Source: Pontibaca methylaminivorans
Lineage (GTDB): Bacteria > Pseudomonadota > Alphaproteobacteria > Rhodobacterales > Rhodobacteraceae
Length of the DNA stretch: 64,000 bases
NCBI RefSeq assembly: GCF_900156525.1
Contig: NZ_FTPS01000001.1
Coordinates: 1,550,001 to 1,614,000, forward strand
Reading direction: 5' to 3'
Position 1 is the first letter of the stretch; every line of letters starts with the position of its first letter. Made by a program: the position numbers and the translations under genes. Positions 11,918 through 25,543 of the stretch are shown piece after piece. The notes beneath the pieces were generated by a model. That model made no database searches and was not told the origin of the DNA. It saw only the letters and a program-made list of their open reading frames with translations.

Positions 11918-13171
11918 TCAGGGCAGGCCGCGGCCCTTGCGGATCGCGCCCGGGCCGAAGCGGTCGCGGATCGAATCGCTGGCCCGTTCCGCGCGGCACC
12001 GCTGCGCCGCGCCGGGGTCGAGCAGATCGCCCGACTTGTCGGCCTGATCCGCCGGGACGAGATCGGAAAGCCCGCAGCCAAGCAGCCGGAACGGTCCCGG
12101 ATCCCCGACCTGATCCAGCAGATGCCGCGCCCGGCGATAGATCGTGTCGGCCATCTGCGTCGCCTCTTCCAGCGACTGGCGCCGGGTCAGGATCGAATGA
12201 TCGGCGCGCTTGAGCTTGAGCGTGACCACCCGGCCCGCAAGGTCGCGCGCCTTGGCCCGGTCGCTGACCTTTTCCGCCATCTTCCAGAGATGCCCGTCAA
12301 GAATGTCGCGCGCGCCCGTGTCTGCGTCGAAGGTGGTTTCGTTCGAGATCGACTTGATCGGCGCATCGGCGCGGACCGGGCGCGAATCCTCGCCCCGCGC
12401 CAGGTGCCAGAGCCGGTTGCCCGCCGCTCCGAACCGGGCGACGAGTTCGCTGCGGTCCCAGCGCAGGAGGTCGGCGAAATCGCGGATGCCGGCGCGGTCG
12501 AGCGCGGCCTGCGTCGCCGGGCCGACGCCCCAGATCAGGCTCACCGGCCTGTCACGCAGGAAACCGGCGGTCTCGGCCTTCCCGATCACGGAAAATCCAT
12601 GCGGCTTGTCGAGGTCCGAAGCGATCTTGGCCAGAAACTTATTGTGGCTGAGCCCGATCGAGCCGGTGACGCCGAGCTCCTCGCGCATGCGCCGCACGAG
12701 CTGCGCCAGCACCACGGCGGGCGGCGCGCCGTGCAGGCGGCTGGTGCCGGTCAGGTCCAGAAACGCCTCGTCCAGCGAGAGCGGCTCGACCGCGGGGGTG
12801 AGCGCGGCCATCATGGCACGGATTTCGCGGCTGACCTCGGCATAAAGCGCCATGCGCGGTTTCAGCACCACCGCATCGGGGCAGAGCTTTCGTGCGCGGA
12901 ACATCGGCATGGCCGAGCGGACACCGCGGATACGGGCCACATAGCAGGCGGTCAGCACCACGCCGCGATTCCCGCCGCCGATGATCACCGGCTTGTCGGC
13001 CAGGGCGGGATTGTCGCGCTTTTCGACCGACGCATAAAAGGCGTCGCAATCCATATGCGCGATGCCGAGTTCGAACAGTTCGGGATGACGCAGGACACGG
13101 CGGCTGCCGCAGGCCGGGCAACGCGGGCCGGTCGCCGAACAGTCGAAACAGTCGCGGCACAGGGACTGCAT
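11918..13171 (-). CDS. dinB: DNA polymerase IV with N-terminal zinc-ribbon-like extension
   Basis: Y-family translesion polymerase used in damage tolerance. The catalytic palm shows AHMDCDAFYASVEKRD and SLDEAFLDLTGT with the expected acidic residues; the finger region has PVIIGGGNRGVV and CYVARIRGVRSAMPMF; helix-hairpin-helix GVGPATQAAL and the little-finger domain follow. At 417 residues it is longer than the classical enzyme, because of an extension of about 35 residues with four cysteines in CxxC pairs (residues 5, 8, 18 and 21), which looks like a small zinc ribbon. Similar extensions are usual in Rhodobacterales DinB as far as I recall. It converges on the amidohydrolase gene. Confidence 0.95.
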   Translation of the reverse strand: MQSLCRDCFDCSATGPRCPACGSRRVLRHPELFELGIAHMDCDAFYASVEKRDNPALADKPVIIGGGNRGVVLTACYVARIRGVRSAMPMFRARKLCPDAVVLKPRMALYAEVSREIRAMMAALTPAVEPLSLDEAFLDLTGTSRLHGAPPAVVLAQLVRRMREELGVTGSIGLSHNKFLAKIASDLDKPHGFSVIGKAETAGFLRDRPVSLIWGVGPATQAALDRAGIRDFADLLRWDRSELVARFGAAGNRLWHLARGEDSRPVRADAPIKSISNETTFDADTGARDILDGHLWKMAEKVSDRAKARDLAGRVVTLKLKRADHSILTRRQSLEEATQMADTIYRRARHLLDQVGDPGPFRLLGCGLSDLVPADQADKSGDLLDPGAAQRCRAERASDSIRDRFGPGAIRKGRGLP

Positions 13172-13443
13172 GGCAGAAGCGATCCGTCAGGTGATTGCTG
13201 GCTGTCCTTTACCACGGGGACCAGCCGCGGAACAGTGGCGCCACGGGGGGCGGGCCTGGGCTGGCGGGCAAAGAAAAGACCCCCCGCAATATCGCGGGGG
13301 GCGACGGTTCCGGTTCGGGAGCCGCCGAAAGGGAAATGGAGTATCTGATGAATCCAGCCTGCACATCCGGCACGGGCTTGCAAAGCACGGAATGCCCGGA
13401 TGGGCAGTAATTCCGGTTATTGTTCCCCCGCAGGCACGGAAAT
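13172..13443. other. Intergenic region between dinB and pyrF
   Basis: About 270 bases with no convincing gene. It contains the pyrF terminator described separately and the promoter of dinB must lie in the first 100 bases, but no clear -35/-10 pair is visible by eye. Confidence 0.4.
13272..13302 (-). terminator. Terminator downstream of pyrF
   Basis: On the minus strand a strong stem of CCCCCCGC type (about 13280-13287 paired with 13294-13301) with a six-base loop, followed by TCTTTTCTTTG. It lies about 140 bases beyond the pyrF stop and before dinB, so it separates the two transcripts. Confidence 0.65.
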
Positions 13444-14145
13444 TCAATCAGGGGCTGATCGCATCTCGTCCAGGATCTGCCGGGCGGCGGCACGGGGGTC
13501 GGGCGCCTGCCAGACCGGGCGGCCGACGACGATGTGATCGGCCCCTGCCGCGATCGCGTCTGCCGGCGTCGCCGTGCGCTTCTGATCACCCTTGGCACTG
13601 TCGGCGGGACGCACTCCGGGGGTGACGATGAGCCGGTCCCGCGCCAGCGGCAGGGCGCGGATCAGGGCGGCCTCCTGCGGTGAGGCGATGACCCCGTCGG
13701 CCCCGGCGGCAAAGGCGCGCCCGGCGCGTTCGCAGACCAGATCCCCGATCGCGCCGGGGCGGATCATGGCCGCGTCGAGATCGGCCCGGTCGAGCGAAGT
13801 GAGAATGGTCACCGCGAGGATCTTCATGTTGCTGCCCTCGGCGCCCCGCCTTGCGGCCTCGACCACATGCGGATCGCCGTGGACGGTCAGGAAATCCAGA
13901 TCGAAACCGGCCAGTCCGCGCACCGCCGCCTCGATCGTGGCGCCGATGTCGAAAAGCTTCATGTCGAGGAAGATACGCTTGCCGTGCTCCTGCTTGAGTT
14001 CGTTGGCGAGCGCGAGCCCGCCGCCGGTCAGCATCCCGAGCCCGATCTTGTAGAAGCTGCAGGCATCGCCGATCCGCTCGACCAGCGAAAGCGCGCGGAG
14101 CGCATCCGGCAGGTCAAGGGCGACGATCAGGCGCTCATCGGTCAT
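13444..14145 (-). CDS. pyrF: Orotidine 5'-phosphate decarboxylase
   Basis: Last step of UMP synthesis: decarboxylates OMP. The 233-residue TIM-barrel shows LIVALDLPDAL at the N terminus, FYKIGLGMLTGGG, the catalytic FLDMKLFDIGATI with the Asp-Lys-x-x-Asp motif, LTVHGDPHVV, and the C-terminal TPGVRP and IVVGRPVWQAPDP phosphate-binding loops. Length is normal. It is divergent from clpB by about 215 bases. Confidence 0.97.
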   Translation of the reverse strand: MTDERLIVALDLPDALRALSLVERIGDACSFYKIGLGMLTGGGLALANELKQEHGKRIFLDMKLFDIGATIEAAVRGLAGFDLDFLTVHGDPHVVEAARRGAEGSNMKILAVTILTSLDRADLDAAMIRPGAIGDLVCERAGRAFAAGADGVIASPQEAALIRALPLARDRLIVTPGVRPADSAKGDQKRTATPADAIAAGADHIVVGRPVWQAPDPRAAARQILDEMRSAPD

Positions 14146-14359
14146 GCGCGGGCTCCGTTTCCTGTTGTGCGGTTTCCTGTCGTGGTGCGCACAGCACTAG
14201 GCGCGAGGGCAGCGCTTGTCCATCACCGCCGCCGGGGGCGAAAACGGAGCATGCGGATCTTGAATGCGGGGCCATTCCGCCCAGATTGATCGGTGAGGCC
14301 CCTGCCGTCATGTGCCGTCCTCGGGCATGGGAAGGGGCGCTTGCGAGAGGAGAAAATAC

Positions 14360-16978
14360 ATGGACTTGAACAAGTTCACCGAACGGGCGAGGGGATTCGT
14401 GCAGGCCGCGCAGACCATCGCCATGCGGGAAAACCATCAGCGGCTGGTTCCCGAACATCTGCTGAAAGCATTGATGGATGACGATCAGGGCTTTGCCAGC
14501 AACCTGATCACCCGTGCCGGCGGCGCGCCCGAGCGGGTGCGCGAGGCGGTCGAGGTGGCGCTGAGCCGCATCCCGCGGGTGAGCGGCGATGCCGGGCAGG
14601 TGTTTCTGGACAGTGCCACGGGCCGGGTGCTCGACGAGGCCGAATCGCTTGCGAAGAAGGCCGGTGACAGCTTCGTCCCGGTCGAGCGCGTGCTGATGGC
14701 GCTTTGCATGGTGAAATCGCAGGCGAAGGACGCGCTGGATGCCGGCGAGGTCAATGCGCAGAAGCTCAACGAGGTCATCAACGATATCCGAAAGGGGCGC
14801 ACCGCCGATTCGGCAACCGCCGAAGAGGGTTATGATGCGTTGAAGAAATACGCGCGCGACCTGACCGAGGCCGCGGCCGAGGGCAAGATCGACCCGATCA
14901 TCGGCCGTGACGAGGAAATCCGCCGCGCCATGCAGGTGCTGTCGCGCCGCACCAAGAACAACCCGGTGCTGATCGGCGAACCGGGCGTCGGCAAGACCGC
15001 CATCGCCGAGGGGCTCGCGTTGCGCATCGTCAACGGCGACGTGCCCGAATCGCTGCGCGACAAGAAGCTGATGGCGCTCGACATGGGTTCGCTCATCGCC
15101 GGTGCGAAATATCGCGGCGAATTCGAGGAGCGGCTGAAGGCCGTGCTGAATGAAGTGACCTCTGCCGCCGGCGAGATCATCCTCTTTATCGACGAGATGC
15201 ATGTGCTGGTCGGGGCCGGCAAGGCCGACGGGGCCATGGACGCGGCGAACCTTATCAAGCCGGCACTGGCGCGGGGCGAGTTGCATTGCGTCGGCGCGAC
15301 CACGCTCGACGAATACCGCAAGCATGTCGAAAAGGATGCCGCGCTCGCCCGGCGGTTCCAGCCGCTTCTGGTGCAGGAGCCGACGGTCGAGGATACGATC
15401 TCGATCCTGCGCGGCATCAAGGAGAAATACGAACTGCACCACGGGGTGCGGATCACCGACAGCGCACTGGTGACGGCGGCGACGCTCAGCCATCGCTATA
15501 TCACCGACCGTTTCCTGCCCGACAAGGCGATCGACCTTGTGGACGAGGCCGCATCGCGCCTGCGCATGGAGGTGGACAGCAAGCCCGAGGAACTTGACGC
15601 GCTCGACCGCCAGATCCTGCAGATGCAGATCGAGGCCGAGGCGCTGCGCCGCGAGGACGACACCGCCAGCAAGGACCGGCTTGAACGGCTGGAGCGGGAG
15701 TTGTCCGAGCTTCAGGAGCAATCCGCCGAACTGACTGCCCGCTGGCAGGCCGAGCGCGACAAGCTTGCCTCGGCCCGCGATCTGAAGGAGCAGCTCGACC
15801 GGGCGCGGATCGAGCTTGATAATGCCAAGCGCGCGGGTGACCTCGCCAAGGCGGGAGAGCTTTCCTATGGCGTGATCCCGGGGCTGGAGAAACAGCTTTC
15901 CGAGGCGGAGGCGGCCGAGCAGGACGGTGTCATGGTCGAAGAGGCCGTGCGCCCCGAACAGATCGCCGCCGTGGTCGAGCGCTGGACCGGCATCCCGGTC
16001 GCGAGGATGCTCGAGGGCGAGCGCGAAAAGCTGTTGCGGATGGAGGACGAACTGCACCGTCGGGTGGTCGGTCAGGACACGGCCGTGCGCGCGGTCTCGA
16101 ACGCGGTGCGCCGCGCGCGGGCCGGGCTGAACGATGAGAACCGCCCGCTGGGGTCGTTCCTGTTCCTTGGTCCGACCGGCGTCGGCAAGACCGAACTGAC
16201 CAAGGCGGTGGCCGAATTCCTGTTCGACGACGACCAGGCCATGGTGCGCATCGACATGTCCGAATTCATGGAGAAACATTCGGTCGCGCGGCTGATCGGC
16301 GCGCCGCCGGGTTATGTCGGCTATGACGAGGGGGGCGTGCTGACCGAGGCGGTCCGCCGGCGCCCCTATCAGGTCGTGCTGTTCGACGAGGTCGAAAAGG
16401 CGCATCCCGATGTGTTCAACGTGCTGCTCCAGGTGCTGGATGACGGCGTGCTGACCGACGGGCAGGGCCGGACGGTGGATTTCAAGCAGACGCTGATCGT
16501 GCTGACATCGAACCTCGGCAGCCAGGCCCTGAGCCGCCTGCCCGAAGGCGCCGATGCCGCGGACGCCAAGCGTGACGTCATGGACGCGGTGCGGGCGCAT
16601 TTCCGCCCCGAGTTCCTGAACCGGCTGGACGAGATCGTGATTTTCGACCGCCTGTCGCGCGACAACATGGACGGCATCGTCGATATCCAGCTGCGCCGGC
16701 TCCAGAATCGCCTGGCGGGGCGCAAGATCGCGCTGGAACTGGACGAGGCCGCGCACAAGTGGCTGGCGGACGAGGGTTACGACCCGGTGTTCGGTGCCCG
16801 CCCGCTCAAGCGCGTGATCCAGCGCTCGCTGCAGGATCCGCTGGCCGAACTGCTTCTTGCCGGGGATGTGACGGACGACAGCACCGTTCCGGTGACAGCC
16901 GGAGCGGAGGGGCTGGTGATCGGGAACCGGATCACGCCCCCGGGCGGGCACCCGCCCCTGAACGCGGTCGTTCACTGA
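14360..16978 (+). CDS. clpB: ATP-dependent chaperone ClpB
   Basis: AAA+ disaggregase that works with DnaK to rescue aggregated proteins after heat stress. The 872-residue product has an N-terminal Clp-N repeat domain, a first ATPase with Walker A GEPGVGKT near residue 205 and [12 protein letters not shown], a coiled-coil middle domain rich in Glu, Lys and Arg (about 400-530), and a second ATPase with GPTGVGKT near 603, [13 protein letters not shown] and a C-terminal D2-small domain. The ATG at 14360 follows GAGAGGAGAA; an upstream in-frame ATG at 14312 has no site. A terminator follows directly. Confidence 0.98.
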   Translation: MDLNKFTERARGFVQAAQTIAMRENHQRLVPEHLLKALMDDDQGFASNLITRAGGAPERVREAVEVALSRIPRVSGDAGQVFLDSATGRVLDEAESLAKKAGDSFVPVERVLMALCMVKSQAKDALDAGEVNAQKLNEVINDIRKGRTADSATAEEGYDALKKYARDLTEAAAEGKIDPIIGRDEEIRRAMQVLSRRTKNNPVLIGEPGVGKTAIAEGLALRIVNGDVPESLRDKKLMALDMGSLIAGAKYRGEFEERLKAVLNEVTSAAGEIILFIDEMHVLVGAGKADGAMDAANLIKPALARGELHCVGATTLDEYRKHVEKDAALARRFQPLLVQEPTVEDTISILRGIKEKYELHHGVRITDSALVTAATLSHRYITDRFLPDKAIDLVDEAASRLRMEVDSKPEELDALDRQILQMQIEAEALRREDDTASKDRLERLERELSELQEQSAELTARWQAERDKLASARDLKEQLDRARIELDNAKRAGDLAKAGELSYGVIPGLEKQLSEAEAAEQDGVMVEEAVRPEQIAAVVERWTGIPVARMLEGEREKLLRMEDELHRRVVGQDTAVRAVSNAVRRARAGLNDENRPLGSFLFLGPTGVGKTELTKAVAEFLFDDDQAMVRIDMSEFMEKHSVARLIGAPPGYVGYDEGGVLTEAVRRRPYQVVLFDEVEKAHPDVFNVLLQVLDDGVLTDGQGRTVDFKQTLIVLTSNLGSQALSRLPEGADAADAKRDVMDAVRAHFRPEFLNRLDEIVIFDRLSRDNMDGIVDIQLRRLQNRLAGRKIALELDEAAHKWLADEGYDPVFGARPLKRVIQRSLQDPLAELLLAGDVTDDSTVPVTAGAEGLVIGNRITPPGGHPPLNAVVH

Positions 16979-16986
16979 ATATCGGA

Positions 16987-17015
16987 AAAGACCCGCCCCT
17001 CGGCGGGTCTTTTTC
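16987..17015 (+). terminator. Terminator after clpB
   Basis: Stem AGACCCGCC/GGCGGGTCT with a four-base loop followed by TTTTTC, ten bases after the clpB stop. A textbook intrinsic terminator. Confidence 0.85.
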
Positions 17016-17202
17016 TGACCGCCACGGCAGAATCGGGGATGCGGCGGGGAATCGAGGCGGAATCAGCGCCGCGATTCTCCTCCGAATCCCGGGATTCGCG
17101 GCGAAAATCACGGAATCGGCCCTTTCGAATCGAGACAGACGCGCCGGTAACGCTGGAAAACCGCGGCACGACGATGGCCAAGGATAAAAGATGTGTTCAG
17201 TA

Positions 17203-17222
17203 ACCTATTGAATTTGCTAGGT
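17203..17222. promoter_or_regulatory. Lux-box-like 20-base dyad upstream of the rRNA operon
   Basis: ACCTATTGAATTTGCTAGGT, inside longer seven-base arms TAACCTA (17201-17207) and TAGGTTA (17218-17224). The ACCT-N12-AGGT spacing is that of LuxR-family sites. Only the outer five bases of each half are symmetric, so regulatory function is a guess. Confidence 0.3.
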
Positions 17223-17434
17223 TATGCATGATTTTTCCGGGAAAAGTTAATATCGGTGGAAATAGGGCTTGCAGATGTCGGCACCCAAGCCTAAATACCC
17301 CCTCACCGGCGGCGCACAGACGCACCGACGGGACGCCGAGCGGGCCAGACGGAACGCGGAGCGGACACACAGAGGCAGATCAGGCGGGGCGCGCCGAAGA
17401 AGATAAGGGCGCATCCTGTTAAGTTTTGTCGCTA

Positions 17435-17444
17435 CGCTCTTTGA
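17435..17444 (+). promoter_or_regulatory. boxA antitermination site of the rRNA leader
   Basis: CGCTCTTTGA about 235 bases before 16S matches the boxA element (GCTCTTTA-type) through which the Nus factors and SuhB bind the rRNA transcript to prevent early termination. Confidence 0.6.
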
Positions 17445-17679
17445 AATTGATAGTATCTGAAGAGATATGTGGGCGGTTTGGTTCGTTTCGATGGATCAAC
17501 TTCCTGTATATCACGCTCATAGGGGCAACCCGATGATTGAGTGTCAGCTTCACTGTTTGGACGGTTTCTTGTTTTCTTATGAAAACCTGAAGCACAACAA
17601 ACAGAGACTGCCCCGGTTCCAACGCCGGGGCGATGTGCAGGGGTTCGAACGTCAAGGATAAGCTGGCAACAGCTTTTCA

Positions 17680-19358
<1,679 letters not shown>

Positions 19359-19438
19359 TCGGTTTTCGTCAGGGCCATATTCGGCGTCGGCGCAAGGATT
19401 TGATCTGTTGCCCGCTCTGGCCGGGCGACGACGAGTTC

Positions 19439-19514
19439 GGGGCCTTAGCTCAGCTGGGAGAGCGCCTGATTTGCATTCAGGAGGTCAGGAGTTCGATCCT
19501 CCTAGGCTCCACCA
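19439..19514 (+). tRNA. tRNA-Ala (anticodon TGC), CCA encoded
   Basis: Complete cloverleaf: acceptor GGGGCCT with AGGCTCC, D arm TAGCTCAGCTGGGAGAGC, anticodon loop TTTGCAT, T arm AGGAGTTCGATCCTCCT, CCA in the DNA. Second spacer tRNA of the operon, 80 bases after tRNA-Ile. Confidence 0.96.
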
Positions 19515-19900
19515 AATGCCCGATTTGATCAGCAAGCACCGTTTTTTGGTTCTTGCTCATCCAATCGGATGATTGATGCGGTCCAGGATCGCATCGGATT
19601 GATATCGTGAAGAGAGATACATAACGACACTGTTTGGTCGTCCGAAGTAGCGGATGACCTCTGTCGGTGCCCTTCGGGGCGAGCGGTAGGACAGGTTGCT
19701 TCCTCGACCTCTCGACCGTATGCCGGCCGAAACGAACAGTGTTGTCCAAGTCAAGTACACTAACCCAGGCGGTCGCAAGATCGCCAATGTCCGCGCCTTC
19801 GGGTGCGGGCGGGAAAGTATGCTTTTGATCCGGAATAAGGGCGATGGTTGTTACCAGCTTCCATGGCCGCGAAAGGCGCAAGTCTTTCTTTTTCTGGATC
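19515..19900 (+). other. tRNA-Ala to 23S spacer
   Basis: About 386 bases of internal transcribed spacer. It holds an AGCAAG/CTTGCT stem just after tRNA-Ala, several C- and G-rich short hairpins, and the TCAGATCAAG strand that pairs with CTTGATCTGA at the 3' end of 23S to form the processing stalk. No gene is seen. Confidence 0.6.
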
Positions 19901-22733
<2,833 letters not shown>

Positions 22734-22823
22734 TGGAAAAAGGCAGACTTGACGCTCGCGTCAAATCGGCCGGATCGAAAGCATGCACATGGTGTGCGAC
22801 TTGGACAGAACGGAGCGCTTTTC

Positions 22824-22943
22824 CGGTTTGGTGGTCATAGCGCAAGTGAAACACCCGGTCCCATCCCGAACCCGGCCGTTAAGCACTGTAGCGCCGATGG
22901 TACTGCGTCTTAAGGCGTGGGAGAGTAGGTCGCTGCCAAACCT
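22824..22943 (+). rRNA. rrf: 5S ribosomal RNA
   Basis: GGTTTGG (22825-22831) pairs with CCAAACC (22936-22942) as helix I; the core CATCCCGAACCCGGCCGTTAAG is a standard 5S segment with length about 120. It is enclosed by a perfect 11-base inverted repeat ACGGAGCGCTT (22810-22820)/AAGCGCTCCGT (22947-22957), presumably the RNase processing stem. No initiator tRNA follows 5S here, although many relatives carry one. Confidence 0.93.
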
Positions 22944-22957
22944 GATAAGCGCTCCGT

Positions 22958-23266
22958 ATCCCGTATCTCTCGCTCACGATCCCCTCCCTACAAAATCTGC
23001 ACGACATGCGGCGCAACGTGCCCGCATCCCGGCGTTTCTGCCGGGGCTTGGCCTGTTTTACGGGCCTGGGGCTCCGTAGCCGCGTGCCGAAACGGGTGCT
23101 GCGGCGGGGACTGCCGCAACGGCAAGGGGGTGGTCGCCCCTACACTTTCCGCTCCCGCGTGATAGATGGCTTGCAATGCTGCTGACGGCAGCCGGAGAAA
23201 TCCGCGCGCCGTGCCACTGCAAGTCTGCCGGCCGTCAGTTTCCGGCCCAGCCTGGACAGGAGAAAA
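22958..23266. other. Region between 5S rRNA and the MFS gene
   Basis: About 310 bases without a gene. It contains a CCCGGC/GCCGGG hairpin (23028-23045) without a T-tract and a GCTGC/GCAGC hairpin near 23176. The rRNA operon must terminate here but no strong intrinsic terminator is evident. The end carries the very good ribosome binding site GGACAGGAG of the MFS gene. Confidence 0.45.
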
Positions 23267-24733
23267 TTGCCCATATCCCCCGGTCAAACGCAATCCGAGG
23301 ATACACCCACCCCGGAGACAGAGGTCAAGCGGTGGCGGATCCTCGCGATCCTGCTCGCCGCCATCACCATGTCGCTGATCAGCGTCGGTATCGTGAACGT
23401 GGCCCTGCCTTCGTTGCAGCGCGACCTTGGCGCCACCGAGTCCGATATCCAGTGGGTGCTCTCCGGCTATGCGCTCACGTTCGGGGTGGTCCTTGTCGCG
23501 TCCGGCCGGGCCGGCGATCTGATGGGGCGGGGTGGCCTGTTCCTCGTGGGGGTCACCGTCTTTACCCTGTCCTCGATCGCCGCGGGCCTTGCGCCCGATG
23601 CAAAATGGCTGAACGCGGCCCGGTTCGTTCAGGGGTTCGGCTCCGGCCTTCTCAATCCGCAGGGGATCGGGATGATCCAGCAGTATTTCCGCGGCGCGGA
23701 GCGCGGGCGCGCCTTTGGCTATTTCGGCACCATGGTCGGCGTGTCCCTGGCCGTCGGGCCGGTTCTGGGCGGGCTTCTGATCGAACTTGGCGGGCCGGGG
23801 ATCGGCTGGCGGCTGACCTTTCTCGTCAACGTGCCCTTCGGCATCGGCGCCTTCGTTCTGGGCCTGCTCTGGTTTCCAAAGCCGCTGATCACGCGGATTC
23901 CCGGTAATCTGCGGACCGAGCTGGCCGCGCTCGATCCGGTCGGTTCGATCCTGCTGGGGCTTGCGGTTCTGGCGGTCCTGTTCCCCTTTGTCGAGGCGCG
24001 CAGCGTCGCGCTGACCTGGCTCCTCCTGCCGGTGAGCGGGCTGCTGCTGTTCGCCTGGATCAAATGGGAGCGCCATCACGCAAGGCAGGGCCACAGCCCC
24101 ATGGTGGATTTGCGGATCTTCGCGACCCGCAGCTTTACCAACGGCACCATCATCATGACGCTTTATTTCCTCGGCATGACAAGCATCTGGGTGCTGGTCG
24201 CGCTTTATGTGCAGGAGGGCAACGGCAAGACGGCCTTCGAATCGGGGCTGTTCGGCGTGCCCTCGGCGCTTCTGTCTGCCTATGCGGCCCATTGGGCCGG
24301 CAATCGGGTGGCGCGTTACGGGCGCAAGGTGGTCATCGGTGGGCTGCTTCTGGTGCTGGTCGGGCTCGCGATGAACATTGCGGTGATCTTCCTTCATGAA
24401 ACGGCGGGGCTGAGCATCTGGTGGCTCATGTTTTCGCTCTGTTTCGTCGGGCTGGCGCAGGGCTCGGTGATCAGCCCCAACCAGACCCTGACGCTCGAGG
24501 ATGTGCCGCTGGATTATGCCGGCAGTTCCGGGGCCATCATGCAGACCGGTCAGCGCATCGGCGCCGCGGTCGGGATTGCGGTCATCACTGCGGCGACCTT
24601 CATCACGCTGTCGGTCACGGACTGGGCCTGGGCGGTGTCGGTCGGCTTTGGCCTGATCTGGCTGGTGATGCTGCTGGCGCTCGGGGTTGCGATCAAGGAC
24701 GAACGCGACCGCAGACCGGCGCGGCGCGACTGA
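23267..24733 (+). CDS. MFS transporter, DHA2 (14-helix) drug-exporter type
   Basis: A 488-residue inner-membrane protein of the major facilitator superfamily, probably a proton-driven exporter. It has about 14 hydrophobic helices; motif C-like GVSLAVGPVLGGLL in helix 5, a WRLTFLVNVPFGIGAFVLG segment typical of the DHA2/EmrB-QacA family, and the late QGSVISPNQTLTLEDVPLDY with GIAVITAATF. The best start is TTG at 23267, directly behind GGACAGGAG with four As; the first internal ATG would lose helix 1. Substrate unknown. It is monocistronic and converges with the SDR gene. Confidence 0.9.
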   Translation: MPISPGQTQSEDTPTPETEVKRWRILAILLAAITMSLISVGIVNVALPSLQRDLGATESDIQWVLSGYALTFGVVLVASGRAGDLMGRGGLFLVGVTVFTLSSIAAGLAPDAKWLNAARFVQGFGSGLLNPQGIGMIQQYFRGAERGRAFGYFGTMVGVSLAVGPVLGGLLIELGGPGIGWRLTFLVNVPFGIGAFVLGLLWFPKPLITRIPGNLRTELAALDPVGSILLGLAVLAVLFPFVEARSVALTWLLLPVSGLLLFAWIKWERHHARQGHSPMVDLRIFATRSFTNGTIIMTLYFLGMTSIWVLVALYVQEGNGKTAFESGLFGVPSALLSAYAAHWAGNRVARYGRKVVIGGLLLVLVGLAMNIAVIFLHETAGLSIWWLMFSLCFVGLAQGSVISPNQTLTLEDVPLDYAGSSGAIMQTGQRIGAAVGIAVITAATFITLSVTDWAWAVSVGFGLIWLVMLLALGVAIKDERDRRPARRD

Positions 24734-24769
24734 TCGCCTGATCTGTCATGACCGGCGGTTTCGGGTGCT

Positions 24770-25543
24770 TTAGCTGCCAAGCCGCCGCGGGCGGGGCGCC
24801 CCGCGCAGCAGCAGCGTATCAAGGAGCCGCCGGCGCAGCGATCTGACCGGCAGGATCTCGAAGTCGCGCTCCCAGGTGGTTCCCGAAATGTCGGGGTCAT
24901 GCCACAGCGCCAGGTTCACGCCCCAGCGCGCGGCGACTTCGGGGGGCGTTCCGTCTTTGACGCCCATGGTGGTGGCAAGCGCGCCGGGCATCCAGTTGTT
25001 GATCACGATCCCCGGAAAGCGGTCGCAAAGATCGCTGACCATGGCGCGGGTGAGGATGCGGCCCGCGCCTTTCGAGACGCTGTAGGCGCTGCTTGCGGGC
25101 AGCGGATCGACGCAGGCGAATGTGGAAACGTTCAGGATCCGGCCGCGCCCGACCTCCACCATGTCCTGCAAGGCGCTATGGCTGCAGTTGACATAGCCGC
25201 ACAGGTTGATGCGGACCGTCTCGCAGAAACTTTCGGGGGTTTCTTCCAGGAAATCGAGGCGCGGATAGACCGCCGCGTTGTTGATCAGAAGCTCGATCCG
25301 CCCGAGTTGGCGGATGCGGGCGAAACTGTCGCGCACCTCGTCCGGGTGCGACACATCGCAGGTGAATGCGTGGAACGCACCCGCCGGGCTGGCGCGGGCG
25401 GCGGTTTCGGCCAGCGCATCGGCATGGCGCGCAAGCCCGGCAACGGTCGCGCCCCGCGCCACCAGTTCGAGCGCGATCGCCTGCCCGAGCCCGCGGCTCG
25501 CGCCGGTGACGACAGCCACCCCTTCTGAAGTCAGTGTGGTCAT
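24770..25543 (-). CDS. SDR family NAD(P)-dependent oxidoreductase
   Basis: A 257-residue short-chain dehydrogenase/reductase. The nucleotide-binding VTGASRGLGQAIA is near residue 10, INNAAVYPRLDF in the middle, and the catalytic Tyr-x-x-x-Lys is YSVSKGAG, with the preceding serine in NVSTFA. The start at 25543 overlaps the GMC gene stop (ATGA), so it is the third gene of a coupled operon. Substrate unknown; by context it acts on the same compound as the GMC enzyme. Confidence 0.9.
   Translation of the reverse strand: MTTLTSEGVAVVTGASRGLGQAIALELVARGATVAGLARHADALAETAARASPAGAFHAFTCDVSHPDEVRDSFARIRQLGRIELLINNAAVYPRLDFLEETPESFCETVRINLCGYVNCSHSALQDMVEVGRGRILNVSTFACVDPLPASSAYSVSKGAGRILTRAMVSDLCDRFPGIVINNWMPGALATTMGVKDGTPPEVAARWGVNLALWHDPDISGTTWERDFEILPVRSLRRRLLDTLLLRGAPRPRRLGS

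Larger units (their letters stand above)
17016..17679 (+). other. rRNA operon promoter/leader region
   Basis: About 660 bases without a protein gene between the clpB terminator and 16S. From left to right it has a GC-poorer segment, a 20-base dyad at 17203-17222 (described separately), an imperfect tandem pair of 21-base units (17327-17347 and 17348-17368), a boxA-like antitermination site at 17435-17444, and a pyrimidine-poor stretch leading into 16S. Short open frames inside it show no ribosome binding sites or family resemblance. Exact promoters could not be assigned by eye. Confidence 0.55.

Noticed and set aside
17228-17422. Small open frame in the rRNA leader
   Set aside because: No ribosome binding site; the segment is explained as rRNA promoter-leader and includes a short tandem duplication.
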